Origin: Aurantiochytrium sp. KH105
Taxonomy: Eukaryota > Sar > Bigyra > Thraustochytrida > Thraustochytriidae
Direction: 5' to 3'
Length of the DNA stretch: 64,000 bases
Assembly (NCBI GenBank): GCA_003116975.1
Contig: BGKB01000022.1
Span: forward strand, 434,001-498,000
Position numbers and translations under genes: made by a program
In this document: one piece after another, positions 19,812 through 29,427 of the stretch
How the letters are laid out: each line of letters starts with the position of its first letter
Numbering within the stretch: the stretch's first letter is position 1
The notes under the pieces: generated by a model
Database searches by the model: none
What the model saw: only the letters and a program-made list of their open reading frames with translations
What the model was told of the DNA's origin: nothing

Positions 19812-20351
19812 ATCAAACTTATGCCTGGGCACCACAAATTCGCATTGGGGTCCATCTAAAACGCTTTGTTTCTTACGCAAAATAGGCCATTGTCTGCGTC
19901 CGCCTAAATCCTCGAATCACTACTACTATACGTGTAAACACATGTTCTCTGCATTACTTCTCTTGTCTCTTGTTGGCTTGGCCTGACTTGCTCGCGCGAC
20001 CATGTATGTATACACTACTATTAGGCCCTACTACTACTACTGAGAATGACCATGGGTTTTGTTGTGCACGCGTGTTCTCTCTCTCTCGGGACCGCACGCC
20101 GATCGGAGACCCAAAACAGAAGACGTCGCCGCGGTCACTTGCCTGCAGGTCTGGCTGCCTGCTCGCGAGTGCGTTTGTGGTGGACGCCGGCACGTGCTCG
20201 CGTGCTCGCGTGCTCGCGTGCTCGCGTGCTCGCGTGCTCGCGTGCGCACGTGCGTGCTCACGTGCGTGCGTGCAGGGAAAACTTGCCTGCATTACCTCAC
20301 CTCATTCTTGGTTGACGACGCTACTTCTGCACGTGCAGACGAGACGAGGCC
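19812..20351. other. Spacer between VAMP7-like and TPR genes
   Basis: 540 bp between two plus-strand genes. It holds short CTA triplets (about 20012-20042) and an 8-12-nt GC-rich repeat block at 20187-20270. No gene is seen. Confidence 0.55.
20187..20270. repeat. GTGCTCGC minisatellite
   Basis: Tandem copies of an 8-bp GTGCTCGC unit, degenerating at the right end to GTGCGTGCTCAC forms. It lies about 80-165 bp upstream of the TPR gene start and so may sit in its promoter or leader. Confidence 0.85.
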
Positions 20352-22220
20352 ATGGCGCTGGCAGCGCGGCTCCGCGCGGCGCAAAAGCGCACGGGGACGG
20401 CGCTAGAGAGTCTACGAGGATCGCGGGCCGAGCCCAAGGCCGAGTCCAAGACCGACAGCGCCGCGCAGGCGCCTGCTGGCCATGCCGCGACCGTGCTGAG
20501 CGCGGCAGGACTCCTCGCCGTACGTGAGGCCCTGGCCAAGGGCGACCTGGCGGGCGACGTGCAGCTCGCCACAGTGACGGATGCCGGCGGCGGAAAGGAA
20601 CTGGTCAAGGACGAAAGCGTGATTCTTACCGATGCATCGTCGTACCCAAACTTTAAGTGTGCCAAGAGGGCGCGGCCCAAGCGACGCATCAATGTACACG
20701 CCAGCGCCATTCGCACCAAGTCAAAGCAGGAGTGGACGCTCGAAGACGTGGCTGACTTTGCAAGGACGGACGCCAAGTGGGACGAAGTAGCACGCCCGAC
20801 CCCTCTCAACGAGTGTGCAAGTGAGTCCGTCGTCTTGCTGCTCGTGGGTCCAACCTGCGTGTTCAGCTCCCTGGTCGCCACCATGGAAGCCTACGCCGAT
20901 ACACGCGATGTCGCCAAGGAATCTCTCCTGGTCTATGTGCACATGCTCGACTGCAAATCGCGATCAGACGCGTCCTCGTTTTGGATGCAAGATGCTGCGG
21001 CGCTTTTGCGAGGCTCGAACGCCAAGTTTGGCGAGCTTGGGCTCGTCCTCGATCGATTTGCCGCCCCGCCAACGAGTGTCACCATGGCCCATGTGTGGGC
21101 CGCACACGTCGCGGAGCGAGAAGGCCGCGTCATCAAGGTTCTCGCGTCGAGCGGGCTCACGAAACGCATGCGTGCGCAACTTCCTGAACAGGGCCAGACA
21201 ATTTTTGCATGGATCAGCGCTGTTCGCGTGGAACTGTGTAGGTACCCATCGCTGTGCAGCAGCAACGAGACATCAGAGTCTATTTGCGAGACAAACGCCC
21301 AACTCGAGGCAGAAATCCTGCGCGCCGCACGAGCGACAGGTCTCGATCTCGTGAGTGGACCTTTGCGCTCCGCACTCATGGGCTGGGCAGTGCAGAGCTC
21401 CCGCGTGGTCTTGGAGCGATTCGGCAATCGTGTCTCAACCTCAGAGAACCCTGCAACTCAGCTTCAGGACGATGCTCTCGTCATGGCGCAGCGGGCTCGT
21501 ACGCTGGCCGAAACCACTGCGCACGCCCTCGTTCATAGCGAACGGTGGGCCGACGCCTGCGAGGTTCTCGATGCTGCGCTCCGCTTTGAAAGTACGCTTC
21601 GTCCAGATCCGAAATCTGTAGACTCACTCTCGACGAGTCAGCTCTTGTGTCACCGCGCCCGTTGTTGTGGAAAGCTCGGGCGCGCTGAAGCTGGCCTACA
21701 GGATGCGCTTCGTGCCGACGGCCTGCTCACTGCTGCTGCCGACGGGCAAATCGAAGAAGACGAATCTCGCGCTGCGCAAGACTTGTGTCACGTGGATGCT
21801 TTGCAGCTGCGCGCCGATCTCGAACGACAGCGGGATGCCAAGAATGCGGATTTCAAGCAGGAGGCATTGAACACCATGGTGCGACTGCTCGAAGTCAAGA
21901 CCAAGGTGTTTGGCCAGGAACATCCCGAAGTGTTGGCGACTTCGGAAGCAATCGTTGATCTTGAGCTCGAGTTGCGTCAAGGAAGCGCGGCAATTCTCAG
22001 CGCTGTCAAGGCGCTGCAACTGTCCAAGCAGCTCAATGGTGAGAAACACCCGCACACGGCGCGCTGCTACAACCTCATGGGTCGCGCGATGGCAATGCAA
22101 TTACAGACATCGGAAGCGACAAAGATGCTCAACAAGGCTATTGAGATTCACGCGAGCATTTTTGGTGAAAAGGATCCGCGTCTCGAAGATTTTCGTCGGG
22201 ACCTTGCAAATGTCCAATGA
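20352..22220 (+). CDS. Unrecognised protein with C-terminal tetratricopeptide repeats
   Basis: A 622-residue protein of unknown function. The first 130 residues are basic and disordered. Residues about 150-330 form a mixed alpha/beta region (SVVLLLVGPTCVFSSLVATM, then TMAHVWAAHVAEREGRVIKVL) that I cannot place. The second half is helical. The C-terminus has kinesin-light-chain-like TPR units, recognised by the spacing in KTKVFGQEHPEVL, NGEKHPHTARCYNLMG and ASIFGEKDPRLEDF, about 42 residues apart. Similar TPR tails occur in SMYD-type proteins, but no SET domain is present. Single exon, with a good ATG context (gccATGGCG). Convergent with the Zwilch-like gene. Confidence 0.75.
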   Translation: MALAARLRAAQKRTGTALESLRGSRAEPKAESKTDSAAQAPAGHAATVLSAAGLLAVREALAKGDLAGDVQLATVTDAGGGKELVKDESVILTDASSYPNFKCAKRARPKRRINVHASAIRTKSKQEWTLEDVADFARTDAKWDEVARPTPLNECASESVVLLLVGPTCVFSSLVATMEAYADTRDVAKESLLVYVHMLDCKSRSDASSFWMQDAAALLRGSNAKFGELGLVLDRFAAPPTSVTMAHVWAAHVAEREGRVIKVLASSGLTKRMRAQLPEQGQTIFAWISAVRVELCRYPSLCSSNETSESICETNAQLEAEILRAARATGLDLVSGPLRSALMGWAVQSSRVVLERFGNRVSTSENPATQLQDDALVMAQRARTLAETTAHALVHSERWADACEVLDAALRFESTLRPDPKSVDSLSTSQLLCHRARCCGKLGRAEAGLQDALRADGLLTAAADGQIEEDESRAAQDLCHVDALQLRADLERQRDAKNADFKQEALNTMVRLLEVKTKVFGQEHPEVLATSEAIVDLELELRQGSAAILSAVKALQLSKQLNGEKHPHTARCYNLMGRAMAMQLQTSEATKMLNKAIEIHASIFGEKDPRLEDFRRDLANVQ

Positions 22221-22414
22221 TACTAAGTTCGTTTCATAACAACAAAAACAAGAATGGATCAACTCGAGGGCTCAAACGTACATCTCACAAGGGAGTTTTC
22301 AACCTGAAAGAGCAAAGGAAAACGCTCTTGGTGAAAGCAGGCGTATTGGCGAGTCCTCGGGCGTGAACAAGACGTAGAAACCTATCATCACACGGAAAGC
22401 AAATTTCAATTCAT

Positions 22415-24655
22415 CTACACGAGGCAGAGTCTGCGCGTCTGAATGCACATGCACTTGTCGCGGACCTGAGAAGCGGAGGAGGAGGAGGAGGAAGAGGAAG
22501 AAGAAGAAGTAGCATCAGCGGGATAGGAGATCATGCTGCGAATAATACCATCTGGTTCAGCATCGAGCATGGCAACAGCCTTGGAGACCGCTTCACGTGA
22601 GAGTGAGAGATCCAAGCGCGGCAAATCCGTTGGCGCCAGCGGAGTGAGTCGGGTGGTCTGGATGAGATCCCCTCGTTTGTCTTGCTGCTCGAGCTGCCAT
22701 GATCGTGCCGTTGGAAGTCCAGCGTCACCTCCCTTGACCCAAGGCAGCTGAGAACGGAGTGCAACGAGGAGTGTGCGAGCATCAGGATGCGCGAGACAGA
22801 CTTGTGCCACCTGTTTGGCTTCTGCGAGCGGACATTGCACTGCAAGTGCCGTGGCAACCGTCTGGAGCGCGTTACGAAGACGGACGAGATCGGCAAGTGC
22901 ATCACTCGAGTCCGAAGGCATGACCATGCCGATCTCCGAGAACCAGCCTTCGAAATCGCGCTTCAGCTTGAACGTTCCAAGTCGCACGAGATGCTTCATT
23001 ACCACAGCTTGAACAGAGACTGGCATTTGCGATTGAGCAAACATTTTCGTAAAGGTCGCCAACGTCTGCGCCGCACTTTCCGATGAGGCAACGTCCTGCG
23101 TCGCGCTGTCTCCTTCTTTTGCTTCGGCCTGGCGTTGGACAACAAGTCTGCAGATCACACCGAGCATGCTCTTGTTCGACTTGTGAATGTACGGCAGCAA
23201 CTTGCCTCCCTCCAAGAGGCCGACCATCTCTCGCAAAGCATACAGGATATCCTCGAGCTTTTCAGCGCGGACAATGATAGACCGCCATAGATGCTCTGTG
23301 AAATCAAGATTCGTGCGCGCTCGCAGTACGCGATGTCCAGGTTCGAGCGTCCCCATGAGATCCGAGGTGTCGAGATCGAGGTCGTCGTGGTCATCAAAGA
23401 GCCCGGCGTCTTGACCACCCTGCTCAGGGGAGGAGACACCTTCTCTGGTGTGGCTCTCACCGCTAGCGCGCGTGCCGCGTGCACGGGAAAAGAGGGTTCC
23501 CGAGACAGCTGATCGGAAGAAGGCCTGAACGCGCCGTGCCCAGCTTGCCTCTGGTTGATAAGCGCCAAGGTTAATCGCGTCGTCGGGGTCGCAGGTTTGC
23601 AGCCGATTGAGAACAATGAGGTCCGGATCAGGCAAGAAGATAGAGCTTGAGCGAGCCTCGGGAAGTCTCTCAGCATCGAGAGGCGTGCCGCGTACCATGA
23701 GCAAAGCCTGGTCTGGAATTAAAGCAGGTGGGCCGAGCAGCCGGCAAGGCGAGGTTCGCGAACCGGTCCATCGCGCGAGAAGTGCCACGCAGCCCGTTGC
23801 ATCTGCAGCATTCCCCAAAAGTTCATAGGTGGCGCTGGCCTCCATCCGTGCAACGTCCTTGCCATCGTCAGAGAATGTCGATGACAGCGTCTGCGTCGTC
23901 AATTGCCCATCCGCGCGAAGCGATGGCGGAAGCTCTGAGGAGATGAGAGTGCATGCATCCTCGTCTCCGCAACGATCGGTCCACGCGCCCACGAGTGCTC
24001 CCTGGTCGGCCACAACGACAACGGGTTCGTCAAGGCCTGCCACAAGGTCTGCGAGCAAAGCGACGAGCTTTCGTGCTACGTTGAGGTCGCCTACGGGTCG
24101 TGCATTCCGTGTTACTACCTTTTGACGCGCGAGGACCTCGCGTCCAAGTTTGAGATCGTCTCGTTCGAGCGCTTCTGCGCGAGTCAAGGCCTCGCCAACA
24201 ATCTCCGACGTGCCGGGGGCAGCAGCGCCGGTTGTCGTGATGCTGGCACTGCCAACGACTACGATTTTGGCGTCGCCCGGGAGCATGTCGACGGGCTCGA
24301 TGAGAGCAAGCTCGCAGAGACGAGCAAGCGTTGGGGCGGGATCTCTTGCATCGTTGCACGCCTCGCGAAGGTTTGAATCAATGCCAAAGCAAAGCCAAAA
24401 GCCGAAGCCGGCATTTTGCGCGTGCCGAGATGCATTGTCATCCTCTGGCTTAACTTTGGCAAGCCCGCGTCGCGCCTTGGCAGCCTCGGCGGCTCTTGCG
24501 AGCGCCGCAGCCGCAGGATGAAAGGTGGTCGGTCCCACGCGCAGAAAACCTGCATTGTGCATCTCGTCTACGAAGACCCCGCCATCCCGAAGCGCCGTTA
24601 GCGCCTCGCGCAGGTTATCTCCTGCATCTGCAGCGTCTGCGTCGCGGCCACCCAT
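22415..24655 (-). CDS. Zwilch-like RZZ-complex kinetochore protein
   Basis: A 746-residue protein. The C-terminal half resembles Zwilch, the RZZ subunit that loads dynein and Mad1-Mad2 on unattached kinetochores. The signature LDFTEHLW (about residue 450) is followed at family spacing by a helix, LLEGGKLLPYIHKSNKSML, and after an insertion by LVRLGTFKLKRDFEGWF, matching the human order LDFTEKLW, LQRGDIQPWLHSGSNSLL and LLEIGLDKLKKDYISFF. A late RSWQLEQ...TTRLTPL segment also fits. The N-terminal half is weaker (GFWLCFGIDSNLREA). The C-terminus ends in a poly-Ser stretch. The frame extends to an ATG at 24835, but those 60 residues are hydrophobic and come from AT-richer DNA, so I start at 24655. 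Identification is from remembered family sequence, not a search. Confidence 0.72.
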   Translation of the reverse strand: MGGRDADAADAGDNLREALTALRDGGVFVDEMHNAGFLRVGPTTFHPAAAALARAAEAAKARRGLAKVKPEDDNASRHAQNAGFGFWLCFGIDSNLREACNDARDPAPTLARLCELALIEPVDMLPGDAKIVVVGSASITTTGAAAPGTSEIVGEALTRAEALERDDLKLGREVLARQKVVTRNARPVGDLNVARKLVALLADLVAGLDEPVVVVADQGALVGAWTDRCGDEDACTLISSELPPSLRADGQLTTQTLSSTFSDDGKDVARMEASATYELLGNAADATGCVALLARWTGSRTSPCRLLGPPALIPDQALLMVRGTPLDAERLPEARSSSIFLPDPDLIVLNRLQTCDPDDAINLGAYQPEASWARRVQAFFRSAVSGTLFSRARGTRASGESHTREGVSSPEQGGQDAGLFDDHDDLDLDTSDLMGTLEPGHRVLRARTNLDFTEHLWRSIIVRAEKLEDILYALREMVGLLEGGKLLPYIHKSNKSMLGVICRLVVQRQAEAKEGDSATQDVASSESAAQTLATFTKMFAQSQMPVSVQAVVMKHLVRLGTFKLKRDFEGWFSEIGMVMPSDSSDALADLVRLRNALQTVATALAVQCPLAEAKQVAQVCLAHPDARTLLVALRSQLPWVKGGDAGLPTARSWQLEQQDKRGDLIQTTRLTPLAPTDLPRLDLSLSREAVSKAVAMLDAEPDGIIRSMISYPADATSSSSSSSSSSSASQVRDKCMCIQTRRLCLV

Positions 24656-24948
24656 GATTGGCGTGTAAAGCAATCTGATCAGTTGTATACCAGCCTCAAG
24701 GCTACGGCCAGCAAGGCCGGCGAAGAAGCATAAATTGTGAATGATGAGAACCATGAGCCCGGGACTCGGGAAGGCGATAACCGCCAAAGGGCCCCTTTTA
24801 TTTATGACTGAAAAAACGGTTTCAAGCCGTTTCATAAACGTATCAGAACGTATATAACTTAACTTGCTTCGCGTGCGCGAGATGACGCAGAAGCATGGAA
24901 TGGAGTGGTTGGATTGTATAGGGCCTACTTGAAGACTTTTGGTTTGTT

Positions 24949-27900
24949 TTATTTCATTCGATCAAATTGCGACACGGCTGAATCATAGGCTCCTCCGTTT
25001 TTCTGCTGCTTGCCCTGGACGCAGCGTTTGATGAGCTCTTTCAGAAACGAATTCTCCTCGTACCATTTGCGTCGTACTGGGAGCGATTCTTCTTCCAGGA
25101 AAATACCACTGCAAAAGGAAGGCGTCGTAGCAATGTACTCGGAAAAAGTTGCATAGCTCAACCGATGTGTTTCATTTTCATGAACAGGCACAATGGGCTT
25201 GTTGGCCTCGAATGCACAGCGCAATTCATCTTTGACTGCTTCGCTCGCAAAGATACCTTTCGTGAGAACCAGAACATAGGTCCGAGCGCGACGGACGGCG
25301 GCAAGCATGGCGGCACGATTCAGATTGCCCTCGTGCGCTTGGTCAAACCACACTTTGAGGCCGCGATTCTCGAGCTTGCATCGTAATGCATCGCTTAGAT
25401 CTCCGCCCGTTGCCTGCACGTGGCTAATGAAAACGTGCGTATCTTCATCGGGGCCAAGCGGAGACACCGGCACAGGGCTCGACACTTGCTTTCCGTCTCC
25501 ATCTCCGTCGAGAGCGCCAAGATCTTCGCGAAAAAATGCATCAAAGTCGCTCACGTAGGCCGTCCGTCCGCCACTGGGGTCGCGCAGTCTCCTCTTCAGC
25601 TTACCTGCTTGATGAGCCTTTGCGAGCTTTCCGTGGGAAATGGATACTTGGGACGTTGGACTCACGAGGAGGAGCTCCCATGGAAGCTTGCGAAAGATGG
25701 TGTCCTTCTGCTCGCGGAACATGGACACCAAGAGCTTGATGACCAGTGCGGGCTGAACGGCCCTCTTGTCGATGCAAATGTGAATGACGTTGCCTCGAAC
25801 AGTAAGCAAAAAGTCATTGGCGCCGAAAGACATGATGGCTTGCGCGTTGTTTTGCCTCGGCGTCATGGGTTCATCATCACCTGCAACGTCGTCCCGTGAA
25901 GCGTACTCGGCACATTGCGCGACGAGACGATGGAAGACGCCGTTTGGAAGAAAAAATTTATCGAATGAAAGTATGCACGAAAGCCCAGGCTCAAAATGCG
26001 GCGTCTCGAGCGGCTCTGTCATTCCGGAAAGAAGTCCGGTCACAAGAAATTCGTCTTCTTCTGCGTCTTCGTCGAAACGCCACTCGGAAAGCAGCATGTT
26101 GGCAATCATAAAGTCGCGCAAAAATGTTACCTCTTGCTTGCGCCACAGCCATTCTAAAATGGAATGAGAAGCGATTGAGCTGCTGCGCATGCGCTCATAG
26201 GCTTCGATGTGTCCGCTAGCTCGAAGCTGCGGATCGTAAAACATTTTCTCTGCATGCAGATCATCGGCAATGACACAAGAGAGCTTGTCCAGAAGCCATT
26301 GTGGGTCCAGTACGACAATTCGTTCCAGTGCTGGCGAGGTGCGCAGATGCACAACAACACCAAGACCATGAAAATAGGCGATGAGGTCATCAGTCTCGTT
26401 GCGCGACTGCCCGTGGCTAGAAGCCCTTTGGATCAGGTCACTGTAGAGCCAGTAGGGCTCCGAACTTGCGACGAGCTCCTCGTAGATTTTGAGCCAGGCC
26501 AGTGGCACTCGCTCGCTCACATAGGGTTGCGCTGCAGCTGTGCTGACGATGGCCCTGCGAAGTTCCGCCGCGCGTTCGGGGTCCACGCTGCTGTTGTCAA
26601 CAGGAAAAAAGCGAAGCCCGTTTGGGGGAATGACGAGGGTTCCTGGTGCGCAGATTTTATGAGCCGCCAAATGTCGCTCTACTTTTAGCAGATCCTTGAC
26701 CTGATCAAGATAGGTTCCCACCAAAAGAATAGGCGCGTTCGGCGCGTGCAGCTTGATACTATTGAGCCAGAACCGCAGATAACCGATGGCATCTTCCCGC
26801 GAAGCAAGCAGCTCGAGCTCCTCTGGTTTGAGTTTTGTCTCGAACTCCGACTTGCCAATGATCTCGCGCATGTCGAAAACGACCAAATATAGGCCTTTCT
26901 CCGTCAGGAAGATGTGGTGAAGCGCATAGAAAACCTGTTGTCCGCCATAGTCCCAAATCGTAAAGCTCAATTCTCGCTCTGGGCCCTCTGGGGCAGACCT
27001 CTGCAGCAGGGCCTGATCCTCCTCGCTCATGGGAAATTTTTGAGCCACATCAGCTGGCTCAGGTAGATGATTTGTTGGAGTATGGCTTTCGCTTTCTTGA
27101 TCGTGGCGTACGTCCGAGCAAGCGGATAAAGCGGCGACGGCAAGCGTGTGGCTCGCAGGGGACGGTGCGGGCGCCTCAACTTTGGGTTCCTTTTCATCAG
27201 GGGGTTGGGACGTTTCGTCGGGGGCTGCATTGCCAGCTGCAGTGCGCGAAGCGTGAAGACGCTGTCTTGCTGCGTAACGCACTTGAGAGTCAAACTCTCC
27301 TTGGTCGGATTCCAGTGATTTCCAATCCATGGCTCGTGTCCTGTGAATGTCGGCCACCTCGGTGGAAAGATGAGCGGTATCGGGCATTTGTCCCAGCAAA
27401 GAACGAACGGTTGACGTCTTTCCTGCAGCGCCGCGACCCACTATCATGAGCTTGGCCCGTCCCCATGGATGGGAATCACCGTGCGCAATCGCCGTTTCCA
27501 CCGCGTCACGCCATTCTTCGTCGGTGACAGGGGCCAGGTCGGGCCCAGCAGAAGGAGAGCCTCCTTTATTGCGCGCAAGAGAGGCCCTGATCTGAGCAAG
27601 GATTCTTACGTCCTTAATATCGTGGCTGTGTGCGAGATTGCAATGCAAGTTTTTCCGGGCGTTAGATTCTGCGGAACTGCCGTGGTCGACCCGCTTTAAT
27701 TTCCAGTTCTTCTCTTGGGAAAATAATGAAACGTACTCGAGCTCTTGCAAGGTATGGTTACACTGCAACGCGGACGCTAGCGCTTGCGCGCTTTCTGCGG
27801 AAATGTTGTTGCTGAAAATACTGTGGAGATTGGCCAGACGAAGAAGCCTTTCGTTAGTGAAGAAGAGCTCAGAGACTGAGATTAAAGTCAGCAAATTCAA

Positions 27901-29040
27901 CCTACACTAGGGTCTGCAGACGACGGTTTTGCTTTAATGCGTTGGCTAGGGACGTGTGGCCTTCTGATCCAATGTTGTTGGTATTAAGGCTGTTTGTTGC
28001 AAGGAGAATTGTTCATACGATTAGCTCTCGGGTGCATCACAAAAAGCTGGCAAAAGATCCGATGCCCATCAAATGATACGTACTCGAGTAGACGGAGCGA
28101 AGTATTGGCCTCCAAAGCGATCGCCAGTGCTTTGGCGCCTGGACTTTGAATGTTGTTTCGCCGAAGACTGTGCGTGTTCGACAGCAAATCAAAGTGTCAG
28201 TTGCTCGAAGAGAAACAGTTGAGTTTAAGAAAAGCATAATGTGGTGAAAACGTACAAGAGCCACTCTAGCGAGGTACTTTGCCGCAAGGAGCAGGCGAGG
28301 GCCATGGCGCCCTCGTCACTAATGTTGTTGTTGCCAAGTCTGTTTGTTTGATTGCGCGAAGGTCAATACATGGACAGTGCAAAGAATTGACGGATCGACT
28401 CAGAATAAAAACGTACCCGAGAAGCTGAAGCGTTGTATTTGTTTCTAGCGCCTTGGCAAGGGCTTTGGCACCCTTGTCCCCAATTCCGTTGTCGCTAAGG
28501 CTGTTGCGCTTGTTCAGGTCAGCGAGACGATTGGTCTGGTCTGTCTCGGGCCAGGAACGAACGGGACACGTACTTGATTTTCTGCAGACTAGAGTTACGT
28601 CCAATCGCCACGGCAAGTGCCTCAGCACCGTCATCATCAATACTGTTGTACCGAAGGCTATAGTTTGAAGATAAAAATGTTTGTGAGAAAAGAGTTTTCT
28701 GAAAAAATCGTCTGAGAAAAACGTACTCGAGCCTTTCCAGAGTTGTATTCGTCGAAAGGACCTCTGCAACTGCCTTTGTGCCCTCGTTGCCAAGATGGTT
28801 CCCGAACAGGCTGTTACGTAGACGCATATACCGTAGTCGCAGGTCGCCAACCCCACCCCGCGGTCGGCCCCGTTTTCGCGCGTGAGTTCTCCTCGTCGTC
28901 ATCACCCATCGTTTCGCCACGCTGCGTGCGCCCTGCTTGCTCTTCGCGACTTACTCGACGTCCGAAAGCCCCTGCGCGATGCTGTGCAAGGCCGCGGCGG
29001 CCCCCCCTTGCCCAGCCGCGTCCGCGGCCCTCGTCGTCAT
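24949..29040 (-). CDS. LRR-Roc-COR-TIR protein (ROCO family), nine exons
   Basis: Proposed model, minus strand, 5' to 3': 29040-28955 (first exon, start uncertain), seven 84-nt exons 28810-28727, 28657-28574, 28500-28417, 28339-28256, 28167-28084, 27989-27906, 27820-27737, then 27676-24949. All introns are 60-144 nt, GT..AG and phase 2; six of the eight donors are GTACGT. The join is open throughout and gives 1133 residues. Seven 28-residue NLR/RNase-inhibitor-type LRRs (pattern LxLxxNxIxxxGAxALAxAL) precede a Roc GTPase (P-loop GRGAAGKTS near residue 305, switch II WDYGGQQ), a COR region, and a C-terminal TIR-like domain (about 968-1110) beginning DTHVFISHVQ with a Glu in AVKDELRCAF at the usual catalytic place. 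There is no kinase domain. A signalling or innate-immune role is inference. Upstream exons may be missing. Confidence 0.8.
27737..28810 (-). repeat. Array of seven single-LRR 84-nt exons
   Basis: Seven exons of exactly 84 nt, separated by introns of 85, 94, 88, 77, 73 and 69 nt (right-hand side of the gene last). Each starts after CAG or TAG and ends in front of GTACGT (GTAGGT once). Each codes one 28-residue LRR displaced by the same phase. DNA identity between exons is moderate, so the duplications are not recent. Confidence 0.88.
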
Positions 29041-29427
29041 CAGCGCTGCGCCCAGCTCTTCCAGCGCCGTGCCCTCGAACAGGATTTGCTTCTCGGCATC
29101 AACTTAATTAACTCAACTCTGATGCACAAACACGAACTGCGATAGGGACCTGGTCGGCGACGGCTACGAAAACTCCCTGGACGCCATGGCGACGATCGTG
29201 TGTGGTCTTCAGCGTGGCGCGCAGCGCCAACGACGATAGAGTTCCACGGTCGCGGCGATGGCGGTGAGCGAGAAGGATGAGGACGACGAGGACGATGATG
29301 ACGATGATGACTGATTGAGTGAGTGAGTGAGTGATGATGCGAGCGCGAATGATTCGTCCCGATCGTTGGATGATGTGGTGGAAAGAGCAATCAATACCTT
29401 GACCAACCACCACGGGGACGAGACACA
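29041..29427. promoter_or_regulatory. Divergent spacer, ROCO-TIR / topoisomerase II
   Basis: 387 bp between divergent genes, with a GAT/GAC-rich stretch and a GAGT repeat (about 29318-29334). The minus strand just upstream of the proposed ROCO start may hold another 5' exon: an acceptor-like AG precedes an open stretch in the same frame. I could not define it. Confidence 0.4.

Noticed and set aside
20187-20270. GTGCTCGC repeat as a CRISPR-like or regulatory array
   Set aside because: There are no spacers; it is a plain minisatellite in a eukaryotic promoter region.
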